Source: Yimella lutea
GTDB taxonomy: Bacteria > Actinomycetota > Actinomycetes > Actinomycetales > Dermatophilaceae
Assembly (NCBI RefSeq): GCF_006715095.1
Contig: NZ_VFMO01000001.1
Span: 1,922,001-1,986,000 of the forward strand
Reading direction: 5' to 3'
DNA: 64,000 nucleotides
Part shown: positions 47,465 to 56,299 of the stretch, piece after piece
Layout of the letters: each line of letters starts with the position of its first letter
How positions within the stretch are numbered: position 1 is the stretch's first letter
Notes under the pieces: generated by a model
Databases searched by the model: none
Told to the model about the DNA's origin: nothing
Seen by the model: the letters and a program-made list of their open reading frames with translations, nothing else
Made by a program: the position numbers and the translations under genes

Positions 47465-48549
47465 CTAGGCCGCCGACACAGTTCTGGACGCGATGGTGCT
47501 CAACTCCTCGCGCATCTCGGTTGGGATCACCACGACTGCTTTCGAGATGTTGATATGGAACGCGGGGTCCAGTGCAGGTTTGAAGTCGATCGCGATCCGG
47601 GCGAGCTTGATGTGCTCGTCCAGCGTGCGCAGGCGACTCCAACCGCCCCACTGGATGAGGCGGTCGGCGCGGTACACGTAGAACCCCTGATGGCGATTCC
47701 ATTTGTTCGGACCGGCAGCTGCGTTGAATGCCTCGGTGGTGGAGAAGCTGGCCTTGTCGGGTAGCACGTAGGACTTGACCCGGACGATCTGCGGTTCGGA
47801 GCCCACGTGGATCCATAGGAAGTCGGTGCTGATCTCCCGCGTCGCCGGTTCGGAAACACAGAAGGGGTCCCAGGGCTGCAGCCCATTCCCATTGAGGGTG
47901 ATTCGTAGTCTCTTGCGCCCGCCCACCTGCTGCGCGAGGAGCGGTGGAAAACCATGGACAGATGTTGGTCCAGTGAGTCCAAGAGACTCATCACATGTTT
48001 GCGGGCCCAGCCGCCGTACGGGTCCCGGTATTTCAGGATCCGGTGGAGCTTCTTCCATAGCACGACGGTGCCCGTCGTGCTCTGCAACGGCTGTATGAGA
48101 TGGGCCGGACGTTCGTCGACCGGCAGGGTGACGACTTCCCAACGATTCGTCCTCGCGATGTGGTCCAGATCGAGCACCCGTGTCTCGATGCGTGCCCGTT
48201 CCGGAGCGATACGGGAGGCGACCTCGACCCGACGGCACATCGCGGTCGAGGCCGTCTTGAGTCCGAACCCGAACTTGCCCAAGTCGTCATCGTCGTAATC
48301 CCGCTTGGCGCCATACCGGAGCGCCTCGGTGATCTGTGCCGTGTCCATGCCGGACCCGTCGTCGGCGATCCGTATCGAGGATCCTCCGGGCTCGTGGTGG
48401 AAGTCGACCGCAATGTTCCCGGCACCCGCACTGATGCTTTTGTCGATCAGGTCCGCCACCGCCTGATTGAGGTCGTACCCGATGTCGCGCAGCGACTCGA
48501 TCGTGCGCGACGCGTCCGGGACGATGTCAAAGCTGTCTCGCCGATTCAA
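47465..48549 (-). pseudogene. MORC/MutL-like GHKL ATPase, frameshifted
   Basis: TTG 48549 (AAGGGGA upstream) opens LNRRDSFDIVPDASRTIESL. The ATP-binding Bergerat fold has an N-box NQAVADLIDKSISA, where the usual Asn is Lys, then IRIADDGSGM and LGKFGFGLKTASTAM. At about 47935 the sense frame changes to LAQQVGGRKRLRITLNGNG, QGFYVYRADRLIQWGGWSRL and so on to 47465. MORC-like ATPases with Z1 proteins, methyltransferases and Vsr form a known type of predicted restriction system. Both the frameshift and the N-box change suggest loss of function. Confidence 0.8.
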
Positions 48550-48672
48550 TTGCTTCCCCTTGAAGCTGTCATGTTGGCGGCACGATATCCGAGGAAGCGT
48601 CGCGAGTGGCGGAACATCATGTGCGCCATCCGGACGGCAAACAGTTGAGTAGAACCGTATCCATGCTATAAA

Positions 48673-48690
48673 ACAGTCCAAACGGTCTGT
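48673..48690. promoter_or_regulatory. Imperfect palindrome before the sensor ATPase gene
   Basis: ACAGTCC-AAAC-GGTCTGT has 7-base arms with one mismatch and lies 16 bases upstream of ATG 48706, in the spacer shared with the divergent MORC gene. It could be an autoregulatory operator, for instance for the response regulator downstream. Confidence 0.45.
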
Positions 48691-48705
48691 ATCGAAGGGG
48701 GTCCC

Positions 48706-50823
48706 ATGCCCGAGTCCGCTCCGTTCCGCCCACGAGCCCGGATCGTGGGCACACTCGGCGCCGACCTCATCAGCAGCGAACGCGTCGCGCTCGTCGAACT
48801 CGTCAAGAATGCGTACGACGCCGACGCGACGACGTGCCTCATCGCATACGGACCCGCTGAATCCGGCACGGGCCGTGAACTAGTCGTGCTCGACGACGGT
48901 CACGGAATGACGCTTGACGAACTGACCTCCGGCTGGCTGGACCTGGCCGGAACCGCGAAAGTCAAGACCCGGCTGAGCGAGAGCAAGGGCCGCCCCCTGC
49001 TGGGGGAGAAGGGTGTTGGCCGACTGGCCGCGTCGCGGTTGGGCAGCGAACTCATGGTCACCACCCGTCGACGGGGTCACGAGGAATGCCAGTTGATGAT
49101 CGACTGGGCGCAGTTCAGGAACCCCGACCTGTACCTCGACCAGATCGAGGTGGCCGTGACGACCGGCGAATCGGACGACCTCGGCCCCTACGGTCGGGCG
49201 AGCCGACTGCGCGACGAGGCGGGGGTCGAGCATGAAGGCTCGTACGGCACCATGCTGACGATCACCGGTGAGACGCAGGCGTGGACGCATGATGACGTAG
49301 CTGAGATCCAGCGGGCTCTGCAGCGTCTCGTCGCTCCCGCGACGGTCGGCACACGGTCCGACTTCAGAATCGTTCTGTCGCTTCCGAGCGAATTCGAGGA
49401 TTTGGCCGGTGAGGTCGGACCGCCGCAGTTCACCACCGCCCCGCTGTACCGGCTGCGTGCCACGGTGGACGAATCGGGCGACGCCGTCATCGAATTCGAC
49501 GGACAACACCCGGACCTCGTACCACGGTCAAAAACCCGGCATCTCTGGACGGCCGACCGGAAACCCGTGTGTGGCCCCTTCACCGTCGAGATCCGTGCGT
49601 GGGACCTAGACCGTGAGGGCATCGACCTCGCCGCACCGACGATGGGCGTGCGGGACTTCCGCCGTCAGCTCGCGATGATGGCGGGCGTAAGCATGTACCG
49701 GGACGGTTTCCGGCTGTTCCCGTACGGCGAGCGCGGCGACGACTGGCTCGGCCTCGACCTGCGACGGGTGAACCAACCCACGATGAGGGTGTCGAACAAC
49801 CAGATCATCGGCTTCGTCTTCCTCTCACACTCGCGGAACCCGCTGTTGCAGGACCAGTCGAACAGGGAGGGGCTCATCGACAACGTCGCCTACGACGACC
49901 TGCGAACCATGGTGACAACTCTGACCGCCGAGCTGGAGGCGTTGCGGGTCAGCCTGCGACGCCGGGAGAAGCCGGCCGAGCCGACAGGCGGCCTGTTCGA
50001 CAACCTGACCATCGACGACCTTCCCGACGTTCTGAGATCCCACGGTGCAAAGGCGGAAGTCATCGCGGAAGTCGAGCGCCGAGCCGAGTTGATCTCGGGA
50101 GCAGTCCAGGTTGTCAAGGACACCTTGACCCGCTTCCAGATGCACGCGACGCTCGGACAACTCGTCGATCGGGTCGTGCACGAGGGGCGCAACGCGATCG
50201 CTCCGCTACGGAACAAGGCCAACCTGCTGTCGCGTGCCGTCGAGAGGTCCGACGACAACGCAATCACCAAACGCCGTGACGAGCTCCTCTCGACGGTGGA
50301 ATCGCAGGCGTCGCTGCTCGGCGCCCTTTTCGACGGGCTCGACCCGCTCAGCGGCCGCAAACGTGGTCGGCCCGCGAACGTCAACGCGATGCGTGCCATC
50401 AATGAAGCGGTCAGGGCGAGCGACACGACGCTGTGCCCAACGGCGACCATCACGGTCGAGGGCAACGACACCAGGGTGCGATGGGCGGAATCGGACATCA
50501 TCTTGGCCGTCGTCAACCTCATCAACAACGCCCTCTACTGGCTATCCGGGTCCGGCAATCGGGACAAGGCCGTTCGGGTCACGTTCACCAGGGTTGCGGA
50601 CGACCAGGTACTCATTCGCGTATCCGATAACGGTCCGGGAGTGGACCCCCAGTACGAAGGGCACATCTTCGACCCCTACTTCTCGTTGAAATCCAACGGT
50701 GTAGGGCTCGGGCTGTCAATCGTCGGCAGCATCGCGGACAACTACGGGGGGGCACTCACCCTCTCCGAACACCCGGAGCTCGGTGGGGCGAGCTTCGAAC
50801 TCACCCTTGGGAGGCACGTATGA
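48706..50823 (+). CDS. Sensor protein with two GHKL ATPase domains (HSP90-like plus histidine kinase)
   Basis: A 705-residue protein. The N-terminal GHKL domain has ALVELVKNAYDADATTC, VVLDDGHGM and GEKGVGRLAASRLG. A middle domain follows, then a histidine-kinase part with a likely phosphoacceptor in DRVVHEGRNAI (about residue 491), and a second ATPase domain with LAVVNLINNALYWL, VSDNGPGVDP and SNGVGLGLSIVGSIADNYGG. No membrane segment is seen, so it senses a cytoplasmic signal. It overlaps the response regulator gene by ATGA. Location beside a MORC/Z1/methyltransferase set suggests a defence role; this is inferred. Confidence 0.8.
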   Translation: MPESAPFRPRARIVGTLGADLISSERVALVELVKNAYDADATTCLIAYGPAESGTGRELVVLDDGHGMTLDELTSGWLDLAGTAKVKTRLSESKGRPLLGEKGVGRLAASRLGSELMVTTRRRGHEECQLMIDWAQFRNPDLYLDQIEVAVTTGESDDLGPYGRASRLRDEAGVEHEGSYGTMLTITGETQAWTHDDVAEIQRALQRLVAPATVGTRSDFRIVLSLPSEFEDLAGEVGPPQFTTAPLYRLRATVDESGDAVIEFDGQHPDLVPRSKTRHLWTADRKPVCGPFTVEIRAWDLDREGIDLAAPTMGVRDFRRQLAMMAGVSMYRDGFRLFPYGERGDDWLGLDLRRVNQPTMRVSNNQIIGFVFLSHSRNPLLQDQSNREGLIDNVAYDDLRTMVTTLTAELEALRVSLRRREKPAEPTGGLFDNLTIDDLPDVLRSHGAKAEVIAEVERRAELISGAVQVVKDTLTRFQMHATLGQLVDRVVHEGRNAIAPLRNKANLLSRAVERSDDNAITKRRDELLSTVESQASLLGALFDGLDPLSGRKRGRPANVNAMRAINEAVRASDTTLCPTATITVEGNDTRVRWAESDIILAVVNLINNALYWLSGSGNRDKAVRVTFTRVADDQVLIRVSDNGPGVDPQYEGHIFDPYFSLKSNGVGLGLSIVGSIADNYGGALTLSEHPELGGASFELTLGRHV

Positions 50824-51851
50824 CGGGAATGGATTCATCGGAGGCGCTGAGGGTCCTCGTCGTGGACGACCAAGCCAGTGCCCGCGAGACGGTGACGGAT
50901 CGGCTGGAGGTGGTCTCGGAGGACACCGGTCTCAGCTTCGACCCGGACTGTTACGACAGTTTCGAGGCAGCGGCAGCCGCGTCCAGGAGTCGTGAGTTCG
51001 ACCTCGCGATCGTCGACCTTCGCGACGGCCAGTCCGACCACATCCCCGGGAACGACCGTGGTCTGCAATTGTTCGGGACGATGAAGTCTTGGGGCTTTGT
51101 GCCAACCGTGTTCTATACGGCGTACGCGAGCGATATCGGCGCCGAACTGCGCGACCTCCGATTCGTGCGGGTGGTGCCGAAGGAACACACAGAACAACTC
51201 GATGTCGCCGTGCGGGATCTGATCGAGTCCGGAGCCGTCACCGCTGCGCGTGACGTGAAGGGTGCGGTACGCGACGAACTGCGTAACTTCATGTGGTCCC
51301 AAGCGGATCGACCATCGGACGAGACGCCGGAAGACCTGCGTTCGCAGGTGTTCCGGCGGGCAGCCGCTCGACTCGACCGTCTCGCACCGGAGGGAGCGAC
51401 CGGTGCGGGACCGTCACGAATGTATTTGGTTCCCCCGATGTCGCAGGACCCGGAATGCGGTGCCGTCCTCCGGGACCGCGACGACGAGTGGTGGGTGGTC
51501 GCGACCCCGGCGTGTGACCTGGTGATGCGCGGTGGCAAGAGGAAAGCCGGGTTCATTCGACTGCTGCGTGCGAAGCCGCTGGAGGAGATGGGCATCAAAC
51601 ACCGGAACGACGTCGCGACCGGTTCGAAACCCCGGTTCTTCCACCTGGCGGCGCACGGCCCGATCCCCGAGTTGGTGGTGGACCTCCAGCACGTGCGCTC
51701 CGAACCGTGTGAATGGTGGTCGTCCACCGCGCGGGGAACGATCGAGGCCACGCTTGACGCCCCCTTCGCAGAAGCCCTTCTCGTCCGTTACGGGCAGTAT
51801 GCGGGCAGGGTCGGGACGCCGACCCTGGACAAGGATCGACTTGGTAACTGA
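50820..51851 (+). CDS. Response regulator with uncharacterised C-terminal effector domain
   Basis: A 343-residue protein. The receiver domain has the acidic pair in RVLVVDDQASA, the phosphoacceptor Asp in FDLAIVDLRDG, and the Lys in VRVVPKEHT. The C-terminal part (about residues 150-343) includes ECGAVLRDRDDEWWVVATPA and CDLVMRGGKRKAGFIRLLRA and shows no DNA-binding helix-turn-helix, so the output may be enzymatic or protein-binding. It is co-translated with the sensor kinase and likely its phosphorylation partner. Confidence 0.8.
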   Translation: MTGMDSSEALRVLVVDDQASARETVTDRLEVVSEDTGLSFDPDCYDSFEAAAAASRSREFDLAIVDLRDGQSDHIPGNDRGLQLFGTMKSWGFVPTVFYTAYASDIGAELRDLRFVRVVPKEHTEQLDVAVRDLIESGAVTAARDVKGAVRDELRNFMWSQADRPSDETPEDLRSQVFRRAAARLDRLAPEGATGAGPSRMYLVPPMSQDPECGAVLRDRDDEWWVVATPACDLVMRGGKRKAGFIRLLRAKPLEEMGIKHRNDVATGSKPRFFHLAAHGPIPELVVDLQHVRSEPCEWWSSTARGTIEATLDAPFAEALLVRYGQYAGRVGTPTLDKDRLGN

Positions 51852-51947
51852 CCCGGGTCGCCCCGACGCCGGCACGGACATCGACTCCTTCGGCGAGGGA
51901 AGCGGTCTTGACGGCTTGGAAATAGTGAAGAAGGGCGTGATGAAGAC

Positions 51948-52505
51948 ATGATGTTCACAGAGTTGCCTGTGATCAGTGGAACGGGCCGGGAACAGCCCAT
52001 GTTGCGCGAATATCTGACATACCAGCGGGTAGTGGTCAGGCGCAAGGCGGAGGGACTGAGCGACGGACAGCTTCGTGCTCGACTTTCAGGTCATCCCTCT
52101 GCCCTGACCGTTGGCGGGATTCTGAAACATCTCAGCTGGGTGGAGGTCAAGTGGGCTGAGGCGGTGTTCCGGGGAATTCCATACGAGTTGATCCAGGAAC
52201 CCTGGGCTTCCCGACGGGGCACAGACGCCGAGTGGGAGTGGGATACAAGGGGAGAATCCGGGGAGCAGGTACTAGCTCTTTACGACAGGGCCACACGGGT
52301 TGCCGACGACGTTTACGACTCGGTGCTGGACTTCGACCGGGTGGGGGTACGGGCGGGATCTGAAGATCCCGGCCAAACTCCCGACGCTGACGCGCCGTCG
52401 TACGCGCTGCGTTGGATCCTGTTGCACCTCATTCAGGAGTACAGCAGGCATGCCGGGCACTTGGATCTGCTCAGAGAACAAATCGATGGTTCCACGGGGG
52501 ATTGA
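51948..52505 (+). CDS. DinB-family (DUF664-like) protein
   Basis: A 185-residue protein with the DinB four-helix layout and metal-site His pattern: GGILKHLSWVEVKWAE for the first His and HLIQEYSRHAGHLDLLRE for the later ones. DinB-like proteins are thought to be metal-dependent transferases, for example thiol transferases; no specific role is clear. ATG 51948 lies about 100 bases after the response regulator; an internal ATG at residue 18 is an alternative start. Convergent with korB, only five bases between the ends. Confidence 0.8.
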   Translation: MMFTELPVISGTGREQPMLREYLTYQRVVVRRKAEGLSDGQLRARLSGHPSALTVGGILKHLSWVEVKWAEAVFRGIPYELIQEPWASRRGTDAEWEWDTRGESGEQVLALYDRATRVADDVYDSVLDFDRVGVRAGSEDPGQTPDADAPSYALRWILLHLIQEYSRHAGHLDLLREQIDGSTGD

Positions 52506-52510
52506 TCGCC

Positions 52511-53602
52511 TCACGCCAGTGCATTCGTGAGACTGACGTCCCAGGTGTCGGCACCGGACAGCAGTTGCTGCAGGTCGGCGTCGGCCACCTGTTCGCCGCC
52601 GGTGGCCTGGTCGATCTGGGCGCGTACACGGTCGTCGTACGTCGGCACCTCGACCTGGCGGAAGATGCCCATCGGTACGTGCGCGAACGACGGGTCGTCC
52701 AGCCGCGACAGCGCGAACGCGAGACCGAGGTCGGTGGGGTCGTGGTGGACGATGCGATTCGGATCGGCGTCCGCCTCGGGAACGACGGCGAGAGAACCGT
52801 TCTCGGCGCTGACGACCACGCGCACGTCGTCGCCGGTGCCGGCACGGACGGGTTCGCCGGGCACGAGGTGCAACAGGCGCGCGGTCGCCTCGTCACGGTC
52901 CTTCAGCAGTTCGAAGGCGCCGTCGTTGAAGATCGGGCAGTTTTGGTAGATCTCCACCAGCGACGTACCGCGGTGTGCCGCAGCGGCTTTCAGCGTCTCG
53001 GTGAGGTGCTTGCGGTCGGAGTCCATGGTGCGGGCGACGAACGTGCCCTCGGCTCCGAGCGCCAGCGAGACCGGGTTGAACGGCCGGTCTACCGAACCGG
53101 CGGGCGACGACTTCGTCACGGCACCGACGTCCGAGGTGGGGGAGTACTGACCCTTGGTGAGGCCGTAGATCTTGTTGTTGAACAACAGGATCGTCAGGTT
53201 CACGTTGCGGCGCAGCGCGTGGATCAGGTGGTTGCCACCGATCGACAGCGCGTCGCCGTCACCGGTCACGACCCACACCGACAGGTCACCGCGCGAGGTG
53301 GCGAGCCCGGTCGCGATGGCCGGGGCGCGGCCGTGGATCGAGTGCATGCCGTAGGTGTCGAGGTAGTACGGGAAACGGCTGGAGCAACCGATGCCGGAGA
53401 CGAACACGATGTTCTCGCGCTTGAGGCCGAGTTCGGGAAGGAAGCCCTGGACGGCGGCGAGGATCGCGTAATCGCCGCAGCCAGGGCACCAGCGCACTTC
53501 CTGATCGGAGGTGAAGTCCTTCTTGGTCTGCTTCGCGTCGGTGGTCGGGACGCCGGCGGTGCCGCCGCCGATGGTGGCGGGCATGCCCAGGTCGATGCTC
53601 AC
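52511..53602 (-). CDS. korB: 2-oxoglutarate:ferredoxin oxidoreductase, beta subunit
   Basis: A 363-residue beta subunit. CPGCGDYAIL supplies two of the cluster Cys, GIGCSSRFPYYL another, and the thiamine diphosphate site is VTGDGDALSIGGNHLIHALR with NNKIYGLTKGQYSP. With KorA it converts 2-oxoglutarate and CoA to succinyl-CoA with reduction of ferredoxin. GTG 53602 overlaps the korA stop (GTGA); the longer frame upstream is antisense-like nonsense over korA. Confidence 0.92.
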   Translation of the reverse strand: MSIDLGMPATIGGGTAGVPTTDAKQTKKDFTSDQEVRWCPGCGDYAILAAVQGFLPELGLKRENIVFVSGIGCSSRFPYYLDTYGMHSIHGRAPAIATGLATSRGDLSVWVVTGDGDALSIGGNHLIHALRRNVNLTILLFNNKIYGLTKGQYSPTSDVGAVTKSSPAGSVDRPFNPVSLALGAEGTFVARTMDSDRKHLTETLKAAAAHRGTSLVEIYQNCPIFNDGAFELLKDRDEATARLLHLVPGEPVRAGTGDDVRVVVSAENGSLAVVPEADADPNRIVHHDPTDLGLAFALSRLDDPSFAHVPMGIFRQVEVPTYDDRVRAQIDQATGGEQVADADLQQLLSGADTWDVSLTNALA

Positions 53603-55467
53603 TGCGAGACCCCCTCGAGGTGTTCGGTGATGACGGTGGCGAGTTCGGTTGCGGTGAAAGGCAATCCGCGGACGGCGGTGTGCGACTTGATGTCGACGAG
53701 GTACTTGCTGCGCAGCAGCATCGCGAGCTGGCCGAGGTTCATCTCCGGCACGATCACCCGGTCGTATGACTTGAGCACGGTTCCGAGGTTCGCCGGGAAC
53801 GGGTTGAGGTGGCGGACGTGTGCGGTGGCCAGTTCGGCGCCGCCGGCACGCACCAGCCGTGCCGCGGCCTGGATCGGTCCGTAGGTCGAACCCCAGCCGA
53901 GCACCAGCACCTTGGCCTTGCCGCTCGGGTCGTCGACCTCGACGTCGGGCACCTCGATGCCGGCGATCTTGGCGGCGCGGGTGCGCACCATGTGGTCGTG
54001 GTTGGCCGGGTCGTAGCTGATGTTGCCGGTGATGTCGGCCTTCTCGATACCGCCGACGCGGTGCTCGAGACCGGGGGTGCCGGGCACGGCCCACGGCCGA
54101 GCGAGCGTCTCCGGATCGCGCTTGTAGCCGTGGAAGACCGGTTTGCCGTCGGCGTCCACGTCGTTGGGCTCGGTGGTGAATTCGACTGTCAGATCGGGCA
54201 GTTCGTCCACGGATGGCACCAGCCACGGCTCGGAACCATTGGCCAGGTAACCGTCGGACAGCACGATGACCGGGGTGCGGTACTTCGTGGCCATGCGAAC
54301 GGCGTCCAGCGCGGCGTCGAAGCAGTCGATCGGGGTGCACGGCGCGATGACGGCCACGGGGGACTCGCCGTTGCGGCCGAACATCGCCTGCAGCAGGTCT
54401 GATTGTTCGGTCTTGGTCGGCAGGCCGGTGGACGGGCCACCGCGCTGCACGTCGACGATCACCAGGGGCAGTTCGAGGGAGACCGCGAGGCCGATGGTCT
54501 CGGCCTTGAGCGCGAGGCCGGGTCCGCTGGTCGTGGTGACAGCGAGCGACCCACCGAACGACGCGCCGAGTGCGGCACCGACAGCGGCGATCTCGTCCTC
54601 GGCCTGCAGCGTCATGACGTTGAAGCGCTTGAGCCCCGACAGGGTGTGCAGCAGATCGGACGCCGGCGTGATCGGGTAGCTGCCGAGTGTCAGCGGGATG
54701 CCCGCACGGTGCGACGCAGCCACCAATCCGTAGGCGAGAGCTACGTTTCCGGTGATGTTGCGGTAGGTGCCCTGCGGCATCGGGGCCGGCGCGATCTCGT
54801 ACTGGACTCCGAACGCCTCGGTCGTCTCGCCGTACGCGTGACCGGCGTGCAGTGCCTTGATGTTGGCGGCGAGGATGTCGGGCAACTTGGCGAACTTGGT
54901 GGACAGGAACTTCTCGGTGCCCTCCAGCGGACGCGAGTACATCCACGACAGCAGGCCGAGCGCGAACATGTTCTTCGCGCGTTCCTTGTCCTTGCGGCTC
55001 AGGCTCTCGAACTCCTGAAGCGCCTCGACGGTGATCGAGGTCAGCGGGACAGGGTGCACCTGCCATGAGGCGAGGGATTCATCGTCCAACGGGCTGGTGG
55101 TGTAACCGACCTTGGCCAGGTTGCGCTTGGTGAACTCGTCGGTGTTGACGATGACCGTCGCGCCGCGTGGCAGATCACCCAGATTCGCTTTGAGTGCAGC
55201 GGGATTTATCGCCACGAGCACGTCGGGCGCGTCACCCGGGGTGAGCACGTCGTGGTCGGCGAAGTGCAGCTGGAAGCTGGAGACACCCGGCAGCGTGCCC
55301 TGGGGCGCGCGGATCTCGGCGGGGAAGTTGGGCAACGTCGACAGGTCGTTGCCGAGCGAGGCCGCCTCGGCGGTGAATCGGTCACCGGTCAACTGCATGC
55401 CGTCGCCGGAGTCGCCGGCGAAACGAATGACCACACGGTCGAGTGCTTGGGACTGCTTACTTCTCAC
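53599..55467 (-). CDS. korA: 2-oxoglutarate:ferredoxin oxidoreductase, fused gamma/alpha subunit
   Basis: A 622-residue subunit with the N-terminal gamma domain (RVVIRFAGDSGDGMQLTGDR, about residues 11-200) and the alpha domain (GSYPITPASDLLHTLSGLKR, TTTSGPGLALKAETIGLAV). The layout is that of actinobacterial KorA. GTG 55467 gives MRSKQSQALDRVV, the usual start of the family, and overlaps the end of the upstream thioesterase gene by 11 bases. This places korAB translationally behind the NRPS-type cluster. Confidence 0.9.
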   Translation of the reverse strand: MRSKQSQALDRVVIRFAGDSGDGMQLTGDRFTAEAASLGNDLSTLPNFPAEIRAPQGTLPGVSSFQLHFADHDVLTPGDAPDVLVAINPAALKANLGDLPRGATVIVNTDEFTKRNLAKVGYTTSPLDDESLASWQVHPVPLTSITVEALQEFESLSRKDKERAKNMFALGLLSWMYSRPLEGTEKFLSTKFAKLPDILAANIKALHAGHAYGETTEAFGVQYEIAPAPMPQGTYRNITGNVALAYGLVAASHRAGIPLTLGSYPITPASDLLHTLSGLKRFNVMTLQAEDEIAAVGAALGASFGGSLAVTTTSGPGLALKAETIGLAVSLELPLVIVDVQRGGPSTGLPTKTEQSDLLQAMFGRNGESPVAVIAPCTPIDCFDAALDAVRMATKYRTPVIVLSDGYLANGSEPWLVPSVDELPDLTVEFTTEPNDVDADGKPVFHGYKRDPETLARPWAVPGTPGLEHRVGGIEKADITGNISYDPANHDHMVRTRAAKIAGIEVPDVEVDDPSGKAKVLVLGWGSTYGPIQAAARLVRAGGAELATAHVRHLNPFPANLGTVLKSYDRVIVPEMNLGQLAMLLRSKYLVDIKSHTAVRGLPFTATELATVITEHLEGVSQ

Positions 55468-56299
55468 TGTTGGCCCCACAACTGGAATCAACCGCCGTAG
55501 CGATCATTGCGAGGCCGTCCGCGAGCCAGAGCGTGTGGTGATCTCCGGGAACAGAGCGTTCACGTAGGGCCGGGATGAACGTTGGCCATTCAGTCGGCGA
55601 CAGCCCGGAGTCGCGGGCCGTCAGATGCATCGCTGGACCGTAATAGGTTTCAGTGGGCGTGTACGCGTATGACGCGGCGACCAAGGCCCGAAAGATCGTG
55701 TAGCGCTCCGTCAAGAAGCCGGCGTCCAGGTCGTCGAATCCCCAATCGCCGGATCGTTCCAGTCGCACGAACAGATCGTGCGCATCGTCGTCAGGGGCGG
55801 TTTCGATCACTGGAGCAACCTGCTCAAGGATGGCCGATTGATTGCCGAACAGCTCCTGCAGGAATCGCAGGACCAATTGCTTCTCCGGCGGAAGGCTCGC
55901 AATACGCGGAACACTCACATCCACGAGGACGAGGGCCTTGACGCTGACATCACCGACGTGTTGCAACCGGCAGGCTATGGCGTGGGCGATGATGCCCCCC
56001 AACGACCATCCGAGGAGAGCAACATCGGACCCCTCGACGGTTTGCATCACCTCCCGTACGTCGTCGCTGTACACGGCAGCAAGGTCCCGGATGGAGGGTG
56101 CCGCACGGCCTGACCCGGGTAAGGATGGTGCTTGAACCCCGTAGGTTCGCTGCCCAGCTTGGAGCGACTTGGCCAGTTCGTAGTAGTGGAAAGGTGAGCC
56201 GGAACTGGGATGCACACAGAACAGGTGGACTCCCTCACCTTCTGTGTTGAGGGGGACGAGCGAGGCCGGGAGGCGGGTTTGTTGCTGTTCACTGGACAC
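55457..56299 (-). CDS. Thioesterase of the NRPS-type cluster
   Basis: A 280-residue alpha/beta hydrolase of the thioesterase type found in NRPS/PKS systems. It opens with FCVHPSSGSPFHYYELAKSL, has the nucleophile motif GWSLGG, and the late His in PGDHHTLWL. GTG 56299 overlaps the stop of the C-PCP gene by 11 bases. It resembles C-terminal NRPS thioesterase domains encoded as a separate protein, so it probably releases the product from the upstream carrier. Confidence 0.85.
   Translation of the reverse strand: MSSEQQQTRLPASLVPLNTEGEGVHLFCVHPSSGSPFHYYELAKSLQAGQRTYGVQAPSLPGSGRAAPSIRDLAAVYSDDVREVMQTVEGSDVALLGWSLGGIIAHAIACRLQHVGDVSVKALVLVDVSVPRIASLPPEKQLVLRFLQELFGNQSAILEQVAPVIETAPDDDAHDLFVRLERSGDWGFDDLDAGFLTERYTIFRALVAASYAYTPTETYYGPAMHLTARDSGLSPTEWPTFIPALRERSVPGDHHTLWLADGLAMIATAVDSSCGANSEK

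Noticed and set aside
54706..54715. GTCGCACCGT (minus strand) inside korA
   Set aside because: It is in the middle of a conserved coding sequence with no start codon at the right distance; probably chance.
53603..55066. Upstream extension of the korB frame to 851 residues
   Set aside because: The added part is antisense-like, Arg/Ala/His-rich sequence overlapping korA; the GTG at 53602 with GTGA coupling gives the normal family length.
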